58,268 nt of DNA from Oscillospiraceae bacterium. GTDB taxonomy: Bacteria > Bacillota > Clostridia > Oscillospirales > Ruminococcaceae. Positions 46,286-53,921 of this stretch are shown piece by piece (position 1 is the stretch's first letter; every line of letters begins with the position of its first letter). Made by a program: the position numbers and the translations under genes. A model generated the notes under the pieces. The model ran no database searches. It saw nothing but the letters and a program-made list of their open reading frames with translations, and had not been told where the DNA came from. The stretch is from the NCBI GenBank assembly GCA_009783695.1, contig WRCY01000008.1, positions 1 to 58,268 of the forward strand, read 5' to 3'.

Positions 46286-47116
46286 TTAATCCTTTTTGCA
46301 GCTTTTCCGAAGCAGCTTTCTGTAAACAAAATCCCGCAGAAAATTTGGCATTAAACAAACCAGCATATGCACAGAAAAGCTTCTTATAAAATCAAACCTT
46401 GAATAAAAGCCGATATTTCTGAAGTTGTTTTTAAGCTTATATATTTTTTTAAGAAAACGGATTCCGCCGCGCCTTTTAAAAAAATCCGGGCTCGTCCTCA
46501 TGTAAACGAGAACCTCGGGAACGTTGTAAATCTCATAGCCGTGCATGATGAGCTTCACGATTATGTCGTAGTCCTCGCCGATTCTTATGTCGCCGTAATT
46601 CCCGCAGGCAACAAGCGCTTCTTTTTTCATCAGCAGCGCCGAGTGCCGTATGGGGCATCTTTTCCTTGCGAACCTAACTATGTCTTCGTGTTTCTCGGGG
46701 AGTATGACGTGTGAGGTGATGTTGCCGGGCTCGCCGATAAACTCGTCCACCATGCAGCCGGCGGCGCCGAGCTTTTCGTTTTTTTTATAAGCCTCAAACT
46801 GCTTTTCAATGCGCTCGGGAGCGCAAAAATCATCTGCGTCCATGCGCGCTATATAGTCAAAAGCGCAGGCTTCAACGCCCAGTCTTGACGCCAGACCGAC
46901 GCCGCGGTTTTCCTCAAAGCCCGTGATTTTGAACAACGCGGGGTATCTGTCCGCATATTCAATTAAAACTTTTTCGAGCTCGTTTGTAATCTTACCGTCT
47001 TTTACAATTACAAACTCGCTCGGCGGCAGGGTCTGCGCAAGCATGCTGTCAATCGCGGTTTTCAGCCAGCCGGGGTTGTCCTTAAAATAAACGGGCATAA
47101 GAACGCTGTATTTCAA
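46286..47116 (-). CDS. Glycosyltransferase family 2
   Basis: A 276-residue GT-A fold glycosyltransferase, first gene of the glycan operon. It opens KYSVLMPVYFKDNPGWLKTAIDSML, with EFVIVKDGK near 33 and the metal motif MDADDF near 95; the catalytic region is IRIGEDYDI near 178, in the ED position of family 2. A TTG start (47116) is chosen because GGGAGGGG lies 6 bp upstream; no ATG fits. The acceptor and sugar are unknown. Confidence 0.9.
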   Translation of the reverse strand: MKYSVLMPVYFKDNPGWLKTAIDSMLAQTLPPSEFVIVKDGKITNELEKVLIEYADRYPALFKITGFEENRGVGLASRLGVEACAFDYIARMDADDFCAPERIEKQFEAYKKNEKLGAAGCMVDEFIGEPGNITSHVILPEKHEDIVRFARKRCPIRHSALLMKKEALVACGNYGDIRIGEDYDIIVKLIMHGYEIYNVPEVLVYMRTSPDFFKRRGGIRFLKKIYKLKNNFRNIGFYSRFDFIRSFSVHMLVCLMPNFLRDFVYRKLLRKSCKKD

Positions 47117-47145
47117 TTAAACCCCTCCCTTGTATCCATAGTATA

Positions 47146-47174
47146 ATTATATAACAAGTTCTTGTATTTGTCAA
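47146..47174 (-). promoter_or_regulatory. Promoter of the glycan operon
   Basis: On the minus strand TTGACA (47174-47169), 17-bp spacer, TATAAT (47151-47146): an exact consensus. The dyad ACAAGAACTTGT lies in the spacer and could be an operator. Confidence 0.9.
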
Positions 47175-47216
47175 TGATTGTGACAAATGTCATGCAGTAA
47201 TAGTGATTTACGGCAC

Positions 47217-47245
47217 TTGTGAAAGACTGCGGTAATTCGTATAAT
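47217..47245 (+). promoter_or_regulatory. Promoter of the ABC transporter operon
   Basis: TTGTGA at 47217-47222, 17-bp spacer, TATAAT at 47240-47245, about 30 bp before the first gene. Confidence 0.75.
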
Positions 47246-47275
47246 GTTATTAACAACAGACAAAGGAGAGAATAA

Positions 47276-48220
47276 ATGATACTTTCAATGAACGATGTGG
47301 TTAAGCGTTACCGTGCGCTGACTGCGCTCGACCACCTGACCTTAAACCTGCAAAAGGGTGAAAACCTCGGGCTTCTCGGGCCTAACGGCGCGGGCAAAAC
47401 TACGGCAATCCGCGTGCTTACGGGGCTCACCGGAGCCGACGCAGGTGAAATCAGGCTGTTCGGGAAAGAGCTGCGCGGCAGTACCGCGACGGCGATAAGA
47501 AAGCGCATAGGCTTGGTGCCGCAGGATTTGGCGCTGTATGAAACCCTCTCGGCGCGCGAAAATTTAGAATACTTCGGCAAGCTGTACGGCGTTTACGGCG
47601 CAGAGCTCAATAAGCGCGTTGACCTGGCGCTCGAAATCCTCGGGCTTTCCGACGTTGCGAAAAAGTCGCCGAAAAAATTCTCGGGCGGCATGAAACGCAG
47701 ACTAAATATAGGCTGCGCCGTGATTCACAAGCCGGAGCTGCTTATTCTTGATGAGCCCACCGTCGGCATCGACCCGCAGTCCCGCAATCATATATTAGAT
47801 TTTGTGAGTGAGATTAACAAACAGGGCACAACCGTGCTTTACACCTCGCATTATATGGAGGAAGTCGAGCGGGTCTGCTCGCGGGTTTGCATAATGGACG
47901 CGGGGCGGGTAATCGCCGACGGAAGCGTCGAGGAAATCGCAAAGTCCGCAATATTCGAGGAAACGATTACGCTCGAGGTGAAAGAACCCTCGCCGTCGCT
48001 TGAAGAAAACCTGAGGAAGATTCAGGGCGTCGTGCGGTGCAGCGTTGAGAACCGCGCGGTTACGATTACAAGCACGGCGGGCTCGGGGAATCTCGCGCGT
48101 ATAATAGAAATCGCCTCGCCCTATGTAATTCTCGGCGTATCCGCACAGCGCGCGACACTTGAAGACGCGTTCCTCGCGCTCACAGGCAAAAAACTCAGGG
48201 ACGGCGGTGAGGCTTCATGA
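47276..48220 (+). CDS. ABC transporter ATP-binding protein
   Basis: A 314-residue ATPase subunit of an ABC-2 exporter. Walker A is GPNGAGKT near 36-43, the signature is FSGGMKRRLNIG near 138, Walker B is LLILDEPTVGIDP near 156 and the H-loop is TSHYME near 192. About 95 C-terminal residues follow, as in DrrA/NatA-type drug exporters. AAAGGAGAG precedes the ATG. It overlaps the first permease by 4 bp. Together with two permeases and a two-component system it forms one co-directional set, typical of drug or peptide export with its own sensor. Confidence 0.95.
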   Translation: MILSMNDVVKRYRALTALDHLTLNLQKGENLGLLGPNGAGKTTAIRVLTGLTGADAGEIRLFGKELRGSTATAIRKRIGLVPQDLALYETLSARENLEYFGKLYGVYGAELNKRVDLALEILGLSDVAKKSPKKFSGGMKRRLNIGCAVIHKPELLILDEPTVGIDPQSRNHILDFVSEINKQGTTVLYTSHYMEEVERVCSRVCIMDAGRVIADGSVEEIAKSAIFEETITLEVKEPSPSLEENLRKIQGVVRCSVENRAVTITSTAGSGNLARIIEIASPYVILGVSAQRATLEDAFLALTGKKLRDGGEAS

Positions 48221-49317
48221 AAAACTTCCTGAACGTTTTTACCACGGGCTTTAAGTATTGCTGGCGGGACCCCGTGAGCGTGGCTGTGCTGACCGCCTTT
48301 CCGATTGTTTTGATTTTCGTGCTCGGAAACGCGCTCGCCGGATTCATCTCACCCGAATATGACTTCGAGCCTATTCCTGTGTCCGCCGTTGTTGAACCGG
48401 GCGGCAGCTTGGAAACATTTCTGCAGAGCGGTGAAATCTCGCAGTTTCTGAACGTTATGTTCACCGACCGTGAAAACGCAGGGGAGCTGCTCGAATCCGG
48501 TGATACTTTTATCACCGTGATTGAAGAGGACGGCGAGGTTTCGGTAATAAGGCCGGCGGGCGGCGGTACGACCTCGCAGGTTGCTGTTTCCGTCATTGAT
48601 TCTTATAAGCAAATCGGCGAGGCGATGACGATTGCTGCTATGAACGGCGAAAATCCGCTCGAGCTGCTTCCGCTCATGGCGGCGGAAATATCCGTAACGG
48701 TCGTACCCCTCGGAAGCCGCGTGCAGAGCGCAACCGACTACTACGCGGTGACTATGCTGGTTATGATTCTGCTGTTCACGGGTATGAACGGGCTCGAGCT
48801 TTTCAAGAAAAGCATGTTCTCCGAAACAGGCGCGAGGGTACTCATTTCGCCGGTATCAAAGCCCGCGCTGGTCGGCGGGCTGCTCGCCGCTTCAACAGTG
48901 ACAAGCTACATTCAGGGCATGATTACGTTTTTGTTCAGCATGTTCGTGTACGGCGTTTACTGGGGTGAGAACATACCGCTCGTACTGCTTACGCTGTTCG
49001 GGGTTACGCTGTTTTCGCAGGCGTTTGCGATTACGCTGCTTTTGATTTTTAAGAGCCCCAACGCGACAATGGGCATGATGCAGGCGTTCATCTGGGTAAT
49101 GACATTTGTTGCGGGCGGTTATACCAAGGTAAATTTCGGCGCGGCGCAGGCGATATTCAACTACTCACCGAACTCGCTCGCACACACGGTTATCTTCGGC
49201 TCGGCGTTCGGCGGGAACGAGCAGCGAATGATGACTGACCTCGCGCTGCTGTTCATTTATGTTGCCGTATTGTTTATAATTGCATTTTTACTCGGGAAAA
49301 GGAGGCTTACGTCATGA
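48217..49317 (+). CDS. ABC-2 transporter permease, first
   Basis: A 366-residue permease with the YhgE/ABC-2 layout: one N-terminal helix (VLTAFPIVLIFVLGNALAGF), a large outer domain to about residue 170, then five helices and a basic C-terminus. It is homologous in layout to the next gene, so the exporter is probably a heterodimer. The ATG overlaps the ATPase stop, and its stop overlaps the second permease's start (ATGA in both cases). Confidence 0.88.
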   Translation: MKNFLNVFTTGFKYCWRDPVSVAVLTAFPIVLIFVLGNALAGFISPEYDFEPIPVSAVVEPGGSLETFLQSGEISQFLNVMFTDRENAGELLESGDTFITVIEEDGEVSVIRPAGGGTTSQVAVSVIDSYKQIGEAMTIAAMNGENPLELLPLMAAEISVTVVPLGSRVQSATDYYAVTMLVMILLFTGMNGLELFKKSMFSETGARVLISPVSKPALVGGLLAASTVTSYIQGMITFLFSMFVYGVYWGENIPLVLLTLFGVTLFSQAFAITLLLIFKSPNATMGMMQAFIWVMTFVAGGYTKVNFGAAQAIFNYSPNSLAHTVIFGSAFGGNEQRMMTDLALLFIYVAVLFIIAFLLGKRRLTS

Positions 49318-50420
49318 CGGTATTTCTAACGACTTTAAAACGCATATTCAAGCAGCCTCTAAACTGGGCGTTCCTGCTGATTTTCCCTTTCATATGCTTT
49401 ATACTTTTATCTATAACTGAGAATTCCGACAACCCGGACGATGTCAGCGCTACTCCCATGCGCTTCGGAATCGTTGACAACGACGGCAGCGTGCTTTCGG
49501 GGGTACTTGCAAATCAGCTCGGTTTGCGTTATAATATAGATGAGGTTGAACAAGAGGATATTTCGGCAGTGCTGATAGACCAGTTTGTACCGTGGGTGCT
49601 TGTAATCGGAGAGGGTTTTGAAAACGACGTACTCGCCAAAAAAACAGAGCTTACGACGCTTGAAAGCTATTCGCTTATGCTTACGGACGTGTCTATGCTC
49701 GCCGCAGTCACCGCGGAAAATATTACCCGAGCGCTGATGATTCTCGGCACTAATGACGAGGCGGCTTTGGAGGCGTGGGCGGAGGCGTCGCAGGTGGAAA
49801 TCGCTGTCGCCGATATAGGCGATAAATGGCGCACGCTTGCTCAGTGGATTTCCATGTTCGGATTCATCTCGATTTTTACAGCATATTTCGTTATTAAAAC
49901 ACTGCTCGACGATAAGCTGCGCGGCATGCCTGACCGTGTGGGAGTGCTGCCGCTGCTGTCGAGAAATTATCTGCTTCAGGGTACGTTTGCGGCATTTTTA
50001 GCTACGGAAATGACGGTCATACTCATACTCGCGGTATTGTGGCTGGTACTCGGCACGATTCCGAATGTGCTGCTTATGTTTGTGCTGTTGAGCCTGTTCA
50101 ATCTCTTCTCGGTAAGCCTTATACTGTCAATAACATCAATTGCGAAAAGCCTTGCCGCCGCCTCGGTCACCATGACCATGATTGCGACGCTGTCAGGGAT
50201 GCTCGGCGGGCTGTTCTGGCCGCTTGAAATGGTGCCGGAATTTATGCAGAAGGTGGCGTGGTTTACGCCCGGATACTGGTTCGGACAGGGACTGCAGAAC
50301 ATCAGGGAGCCGAATTTTGAAAACTTCGCCGTGCCGCTGCTGTTCCTGTTCGGGTTTACGGTTGTGACGCTGCTTATCGGCGGCCTGAAGAAAGTGCAGA
50401 AAATGGAAGACGGAGATTGA
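49314..50420 (+). CDS. ABC-2 transporter permease, second
   Basis: A 368-residue permease with the same plan: N-terminal helix (LNWAFLLIFPFICFILL), an outer domain to about residue 180 and five or six C-terminal helices, among them LGGLFWPLEMVPEFMQKVAWFTPGYW, a typical ABC2_membrane segment. It ends with KKVQKMEDGD. Its partners are the ATPase and permease upstream. A short CAATTG repeat separates it from the sensor kinase gene. Confidence 0.88.
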   Translation: MTVFLTTLKRIFKQPLNWAFLLIFPFICFILLSITENSDNPDDVSATPMRFGIVDNDGSVLSGVLANQLGLRYNIDEVEQEDISAVLIDQFVPWVLVIGEGFENDVLAKKTELTTLESYSLMLTDVSMLAAVTAENITRALMILGTNDEAALEAWAEASQVEIAVADIGDKWRTLAQWISMFGFISIFTAYFVIKTLLDDKLRGMPDRVGVLPLLSRNYLLQGTFAAFLATEMTVILILAVLWLVLGTIPNVLLMFVLLSLFNLFSVSLILSITSIAKSLAAASVTMTMIATLSGMLGGLFWPLEMVPEFMQKVAWFTPGYWFGQGLQNIREPNFENFAVPLLFLFGFTVVTLLIGGLKKVQKMEDGD

Positions 50421-50460
50421 CGAACAATTGACAATTGACAATTGACAATGTACAATTGGT
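50421..50460. repeat. Short CAATTG tandem repeat, second locus
   Basis: Four overlapping copies of ACAATTGACAATTG-like sequence with a 7-bp period, matching the tract at 1115-1147 in reverse orientation. It fills the gap before the sensor kinase gene. Confidence 0.6.
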
Positions 50461-50466
50461 GGATTT

Positions 50467-51420
50467 ATGCAAAGCTACGCAATTTTCGCCCGTATATTTG
50501 CGGGAGCGGTGCTGATAACCGCATGGGGGCTGACGGGCAGCCCCCTTTCGGGCGTTGCGTTTGTGCTTGTGCTTGCTGCGCTTTCGGCGGTTCGCTACAG
50601 GTTAAACCCTTACGGCTGGCTCGGCTTGATTGAAGCGGCTGTCTGCATAGGATATGCATTCGCGTGGCTTCCCGCGCTGTTAGGCTTATGGCTGCCGGCA
50701 ACGGGCTTTTTAGAGGGGAAATGGCGCGAATGGGAGCGGGAGCTGCTGCTCAAGGACTTCGAGGACAGAGCAAAGCTGCTGAAGCTCGAGAGAGCGCGGG
50801 AAAGCGCCGCGCTTGAACTCAGAAACGCGGCGAGGTTCGCCGAAACAGCCGAGCGCAGCCGCATAGCGCAGGATATTCACGACCATGTGGGGCATGAGAT
50901 TACGGGCGCGCTGATTGCGCTGCAGACAGCCGCAAAGCTGCAGGAATCCGGCGACAGGCGCGCAGGAGAGCTGCTCGCTCAGACAATCGCAAGGCTTGAG
51001 TCCGCGTCGGCGAACCTGCGCGAAACGGTGCATAATCTAAAGCCCGTGAAAACCTTCGGAATCTCTGCGCTTGAGGAGCTGTGCGGCTCGTTTAAGTTCT
51101 GCAAGGTGCAGTTCTCAGTTTCCGGCGATTTAAATGACGTAAAGCATTTTGAGCTGCTGGCGGCGAACTTAAAAGAGGCACTGACAAATATCTCGCGGCA
51201 CTCGAACGCAAATTTTGTAACCGTGCGGCTTGACGGGAACGAGAAGTTTTTCCGAATGACGATTGCGGATAACGGAAAATTTATAAATAAACCGCGGTTT
51301 GGACTCGGCTTATCGGGTATGAAGGACAGAGTACGTGCCGTGAACGGTACGCTGACGGTGAGTACGGACGATGGCTTTAAAATTACCTGCGTGATTCCGA
51401 AAATAAAAAGTTTTAAATAA
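50467..51420 (+). CDS. Sensor histidine kinase (NarL/DesK type)
   Basis: A 317-residue membrane kinase. Residues 1-80 contain three helices with almost no outer loop, suggesting sensing in or at the membrane. A coiled-coil linker (about 85-130, charged) leads to the HisKA_3 box DIHDHVGHE with His138. The ATPase domain has NLKEALTNISRHSNA near 235 (N-box) and GLGLSGMKDRV near 285 (G-box). It partners the LuxR-type regulator at 51544 and probably controls the upstream exporter. GGTGGA precedes the ATG. Confidence 0.92.
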   Translation: MQSYAIFARIFAGAVLITAWGLTGSPLSGVAFVLVLAALSAVRYRLNPYGWLGLIEAAVCIGYAFAWLPALLGLWLPATGFLEGKWREWERELLLKDFEDRAKLLKLERARESAALELRNAARFAETAERSRIAQDIHDHVGHEITGALIALQTAAKLQESGDRRAGELLAQTIARLESASANLRETVHNLKPVKTFGISALEELCGSFKFCKVQFSVSGDLNDVKHFELLAANLKEALTNISRHSNANFVTVRLDGNEKFFRMTIADNGKFINKPRFGLGLSGMKDRVRAVNGTLTVSTDDGFKITCVIPKIKSFK

Positions 51421-51535
51421 AACCTGCATGTTAAATATCTCGGATATTCGCGTCGAAATTTTCTTGTACGACGAAAAATATCCTCACAAATCCGTTCACT
51501 CGGAGATACTAAACAGGCTCTTAAGAAAGGAATCA
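51421..51535. mobile_element. MITE-like palindromic element, copy 3 (short)
   Basis: A 110-bp imperfect palindrome: CCTGCATGTTAAATATCTC pairs with GAGATACTAAACAGG. Its arms contain CGAAATTTTCTTG and GACGAAAAATATCC, similar to parts of the elements at 2486 and 16517. After it comes AAGAAAGGAATC, the ribosome-binding site of the response regulator, which resembles a leader-repeat 3' box. Confidence 0.5.
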
Positions 51536-51543
51536 ATGAAGCC

Positions 51544-52155
51544 ATGAAGCTGCTTATAGTTGACGACGACGGTTTAATCCGCGACAGCCTTAAAATTTTA
51601 TTTGAAACCAAGGAAGACTGGACGGCGAAAACCGCCGAAAACGGTCTGGCTGCGCTCGAATCATGCCGCGAACAGCTGCCGGATATTATACTGATGGACA
51701 TTCGTATGCCTGTCTGCGACGGCGTTGAAGCCACACGTAAAATCAAGGCCGAGTTCCCGGGAGTTAAAATTATCATGCTCACGACGTTCACCGATGACGG
51801 CTATATCAGCTCCGCGATTAATGCGGGGGCGGAGGGCTATCTGCTCAAAAGCACGCCCGCCGACGGCATAATCGAGCGAATCCGCGCTGTCGAAAAAGGC
51901 GCAATGGTGTTTGATAAGGGCGTGAAACTAACGGCGGGCAGCGCCCCGGAACAAAAATCCGCGGAATTCCCCGAACTAACTCAGCGCGAAAACGAAATCC
52001 TATCGCTTATTGCGACGGGACTGTCGAATAATGAAATTGCGGCGAAATTATTTTTATCGCAGGGGACGGTACGCAACGCCGTTTCAATCATACTTGAGAA
52101 GCTTGAGCTTCGCGACAGGACGCAGCTCGCGGTGTATTATTGGAAAAATATTTGA
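51544..52155 (+). CDS. LuxR-family response regulator
   Basis: A 203-residue two-component regulator. The receiver domain has acidic residues Asp7-Asp8-Asp9 in LIVDDDG, phospho-acceptor Asp52 (LMDIRMP), Thr86-type LTTF and Lys (YLLKSTP). A LuxR/NarL helix-turn-helix starts near residue 140: LTQRENEILSLIATGLSNNEIAAKLFLS. It is fed by the kinase upstream. Its stop codon lies inside the -35 box of the scfA promoter. Confidence 0.95.
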   Translation: MKLLIVDDDGLIRDSLKILFETKEDWTAKTAENGLAALESCREQLPDIILMDIRMPVCDGVEATRKIKAEFPGVKIIMLTTFTDDGYISSAINAGAEGYLLKSTPADGIIERIRAVEKGAMVFDKGVKLTAGSAPEQKSAEFPELTQRENEILSLIATGLSNNEIAAKLFLSQGTVRNAVSIILEKLELRDRTQLAVYYWKNI

Positions 52156-52180
52156 CGAACGTGCAAATCTGTGCTATACT
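52152..52180 (+). promoter_or_regulatory. Promoter of scfAB
   Basis: TTGACG at 52152-52157, 17-bp spacer, TATACT at 52175-52180. It gives a leader of about 105 bases with one leader repeat. Confidence 0.82.
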
Positions 52181-52205
52181 TTAGATTATTACATAAAATT
52201 AGGAG

Positions 52206-52279
52206 AAAGTTTGAAAACAAATAATAACGACCCGGGGAGAATATTGTTTTCATTCCAATTTTGTGAAGAAAGGACTTAA
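52206..52279 (+). repeat. Leader repeat, 1 unit, before scfA
   Basis: AAGTTTGAAAACAAATAATA, ACCCGGGGAGAATATTG, TTTTCATTCC and TGTGAAGAAAGGACTTAAT. GAGAA pairs with TTTTC using one G-U pair; GG pairs with CC outside. Confidence 0.88.
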
Positions 52280-52290
52280 TGAGAATAACT

Positions 52291-52455
52291 ATGAAAACTA
52301 CAGAAACTGCAAGAATCAAAACCATCTGCGGAGATAACCTGCGCGAGTCCGTGAAGTCCGGCGGCTGCGGAAACTGCCGCGCCTCCTGCCAGTCGGCATG
52401 CAAAACCTCCTGTACAGTCGCGAACCAGCCGTGCGAAAGACTGAACAAGTCATAA
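52291..52455 (+). CDS. scfA: SCIFF ribosomal peptide precursor
   Basis: A 54-residue precursor peptide of the SCIFF class (six cysteines in forty-five residues), found across Clostridia and made into a thioether-crosslinked sactipeptide-like product. The conserved core SCQSACKTSCTVANQPCE is recognisable. Cysteines are at 13, 26, 29, 33, 37, 41 and 48, which is one more than the usual six; the extra is Cys13 in the leader part. ATG 52291 is 12 bp after AAAGGA. It overlaps the scfB start by one base (TAATG). Confidence 0.92.
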   Translation: MKTTETARIKTICGDNLRESVKSGGCGNCRASCQSACKTSCTVANQPCERLNKS

Positions 52456-53786
52456 TGGGGGAGGAATCCGCCGTTTGCGGCGGGACTGCGGGCAGCGGCT
52501 CACGGTTTTACAAGTTTTTTCAAGGCGGGAATTACATACTGCTCGATGTTTGCAGCGGCGGCGTTCATGTCGTGGACGAAGAAATTTACAACGCGCTTGA
52601 CCGTGAGGATTATACTAATACGCCCGAATACGCCGAGCTGCTTGAAGCGGGGCTTTTTAAGGGCGGGGACGACTATGAGGAATACGCCGAGACGAAAGTC
52701 GACGCGCCGCTCAAAGCCATGTGCCTGCACGTTTCGCACGATTGCAACCTAAGGTGCAGGTATTGCTTCGCGGAAGAAGTGATTTGCTCCGCCGATAAAA
52801 GTGGAGCAGAAAAAGGCATTATGAGCGTCGAAACCGCTAAAAAGGCGGTGGACTTTTTAATTGCAAACTCTCTTGACCGTGAACATCTTGAGATGGACTT
52901 CTTCGGCGGCGAGCCGCTGCTCGCATGGGAAACTATTAGGGAGGCTGTTTCGTATTCTAAGCAGCAGGGTGAAAAATTTGGCAAGAGCTTCAAGTTTACG
53001 GTTACGACGAACGGCGTGCTGCTTGACGAGGAGAAAACCGCTTACATAAACAACGAAATGAGCAATGTCGTGCTGTCGCTCGACGGACGCAGGGAGGTCA
53101 ACGACAGAATGCGCGGCAAGGGCGTATACGACAAAGTCCTGCCGAAATTCAAGAAGCTTGTGAATTCCCGCACGAAAACAGGTTTTACCGATTATTTTAT
53201 CCGCGGGACTTATACGAGTTATAACCTTGATTTCGCCGACGATGTGCTTGCGATTGCCGCCGAGGGTTTCAGGAATATTTCAATCGAGCCTGTGACGGTG
53301 GCGAAGGACGTGCCTTTTGCGCTTAAAGCCGAACACCTGCCGCGAATCAAAAACGAATATGACAGGCTGTTTGAAATTGCACAAAGCAACAACGGCTGGA
53401 CATTTTTTCATTTTCACATTGACCTGCATAACGGCCCGTGCATTTTGAAGCGGCTGCGCGGCTGCGGCGCGGGAAACGAGTACATCGCCGTTATGCCGGA
53501 CGGAAATATTTTCCCGTGTCACCGCTATGCCGGTATTGACGAGTGGAAAATGGGCAACATAAATTATGATTCCCTTGATTTACCAATAAAGCAATACTTT
53601 TCAAAGACGCATATCTATGCAAAGGAAAAATGCCGCTCATGCTGGGCGCGCTTCTATTGCGGGGGCGGCTGCAACGCAGAGTTTTACCTGTTTGAGGGAG
53701 ATGCATGCAAGCCGTCGGAGGTTTTCTGCGAGTGGTTTAAAAAGAGGATCGAATGTGCGGTTGCGCTGGCTGTTCATAATGTATAA
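52455..53786 (+). CDS. scfB: SCIFF radical-SAM maturase
   Basis: A 443-residue radical-SAM enzyme that installs a Cys-to-Thr thioether bridge in SCIFF, as shown for homologs in Clostridium thermocellum. The radical-SAM cluster motif is CNLRCRYC, Cys97/101/104 counting from ATG 52455. SPASM-type auxiliary cluster cysteines are in CGAGNEYIAVMPDGNIFPC near 335 and CRSCWARFYCGGGCNAEF near 395. GGNYILLDVCSGGVHVVDEE near residue 24 is the peptide-binding start. I place the start at the ATG overlapping the scfA stop; an in-frame ATG at 52398 would lie within scfA. Translation is likely coupled to scfA. Confidence 0.95.
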   Translation: MGEESAVCGGTAGSGSRFYKFFQGGNYILLDVCSGGVHVVDEEIYNALDREDYTNTPEYAELLEAGLFKGGDDYEEYAETKVDAPLKAMCLHVSHDCNLRCRYCFAEEVICSADKSGAEKGIMSVETAKKAVDFLIANSLDREHLEMDFFGGEPLLAWETIREAVSYSKQQGEKFGKSFKFTVTTNGVLLDEEKTAYINNEMSNVVLSLDGRREVNDRMRGKGVYDKVLPKFKKLVNSRTKTGFTDYFIRGTYTSYNLDFADDVLAIAAEGFRNISIEPVTVAKDVPFALKAEHLPRIKNEYDRLFEIAQSNNGWTFFHFHIDLHNGPCILKRLRGCGAGNEYIAVMPDGNIFPCHRYAGIDEWKMGNINYDSLDLPIKQYFSKTHIYAKEKCRSCWARFYCGGGCNAEFYLFEGDACKPSEVFCEWFKKRIECAVALAVHNV

Positions 53787-53798
53787 TTTATTATAATC

Positions 53799-53899
53799 GT
53801 TTAACTTAAGAAACAGCAAAGTTGTTTCTTACATTCGCTCGTCGGGCGAATACCGTGCCACAGGCGCGGAAGTTACGATTTCATGCTTTTTAAGTTAAA
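53799..53899. mobile_element. Small palindromic element with TTAACTT ends
   Basis: GTTTAACTTAA at the left pairs with TTAAGTTAAAC at the right over about 100 bp. Inside, ATTCGC/GCGAAT forms a hairpin. It lies between scfB and the protease gene. Its ends resemble the inner part of the 31464 element's termini (TTAACTT), but the interior differs. It may be a small MITE. Confidence 0.45.
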
Positions 53900-53921
53900 C
53901 TACTATATTAGGGAGAGCGGA

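Noticed and set aside
4321-52290. Short N-terminal peptide (KKGLN-type) encoded by leader repeats in frame with some genes
   Set aside because: In-frame extensions occur at some loci (4321, 29692) but not others (24455, 34697); the frame is random, so the repeats are not coding.
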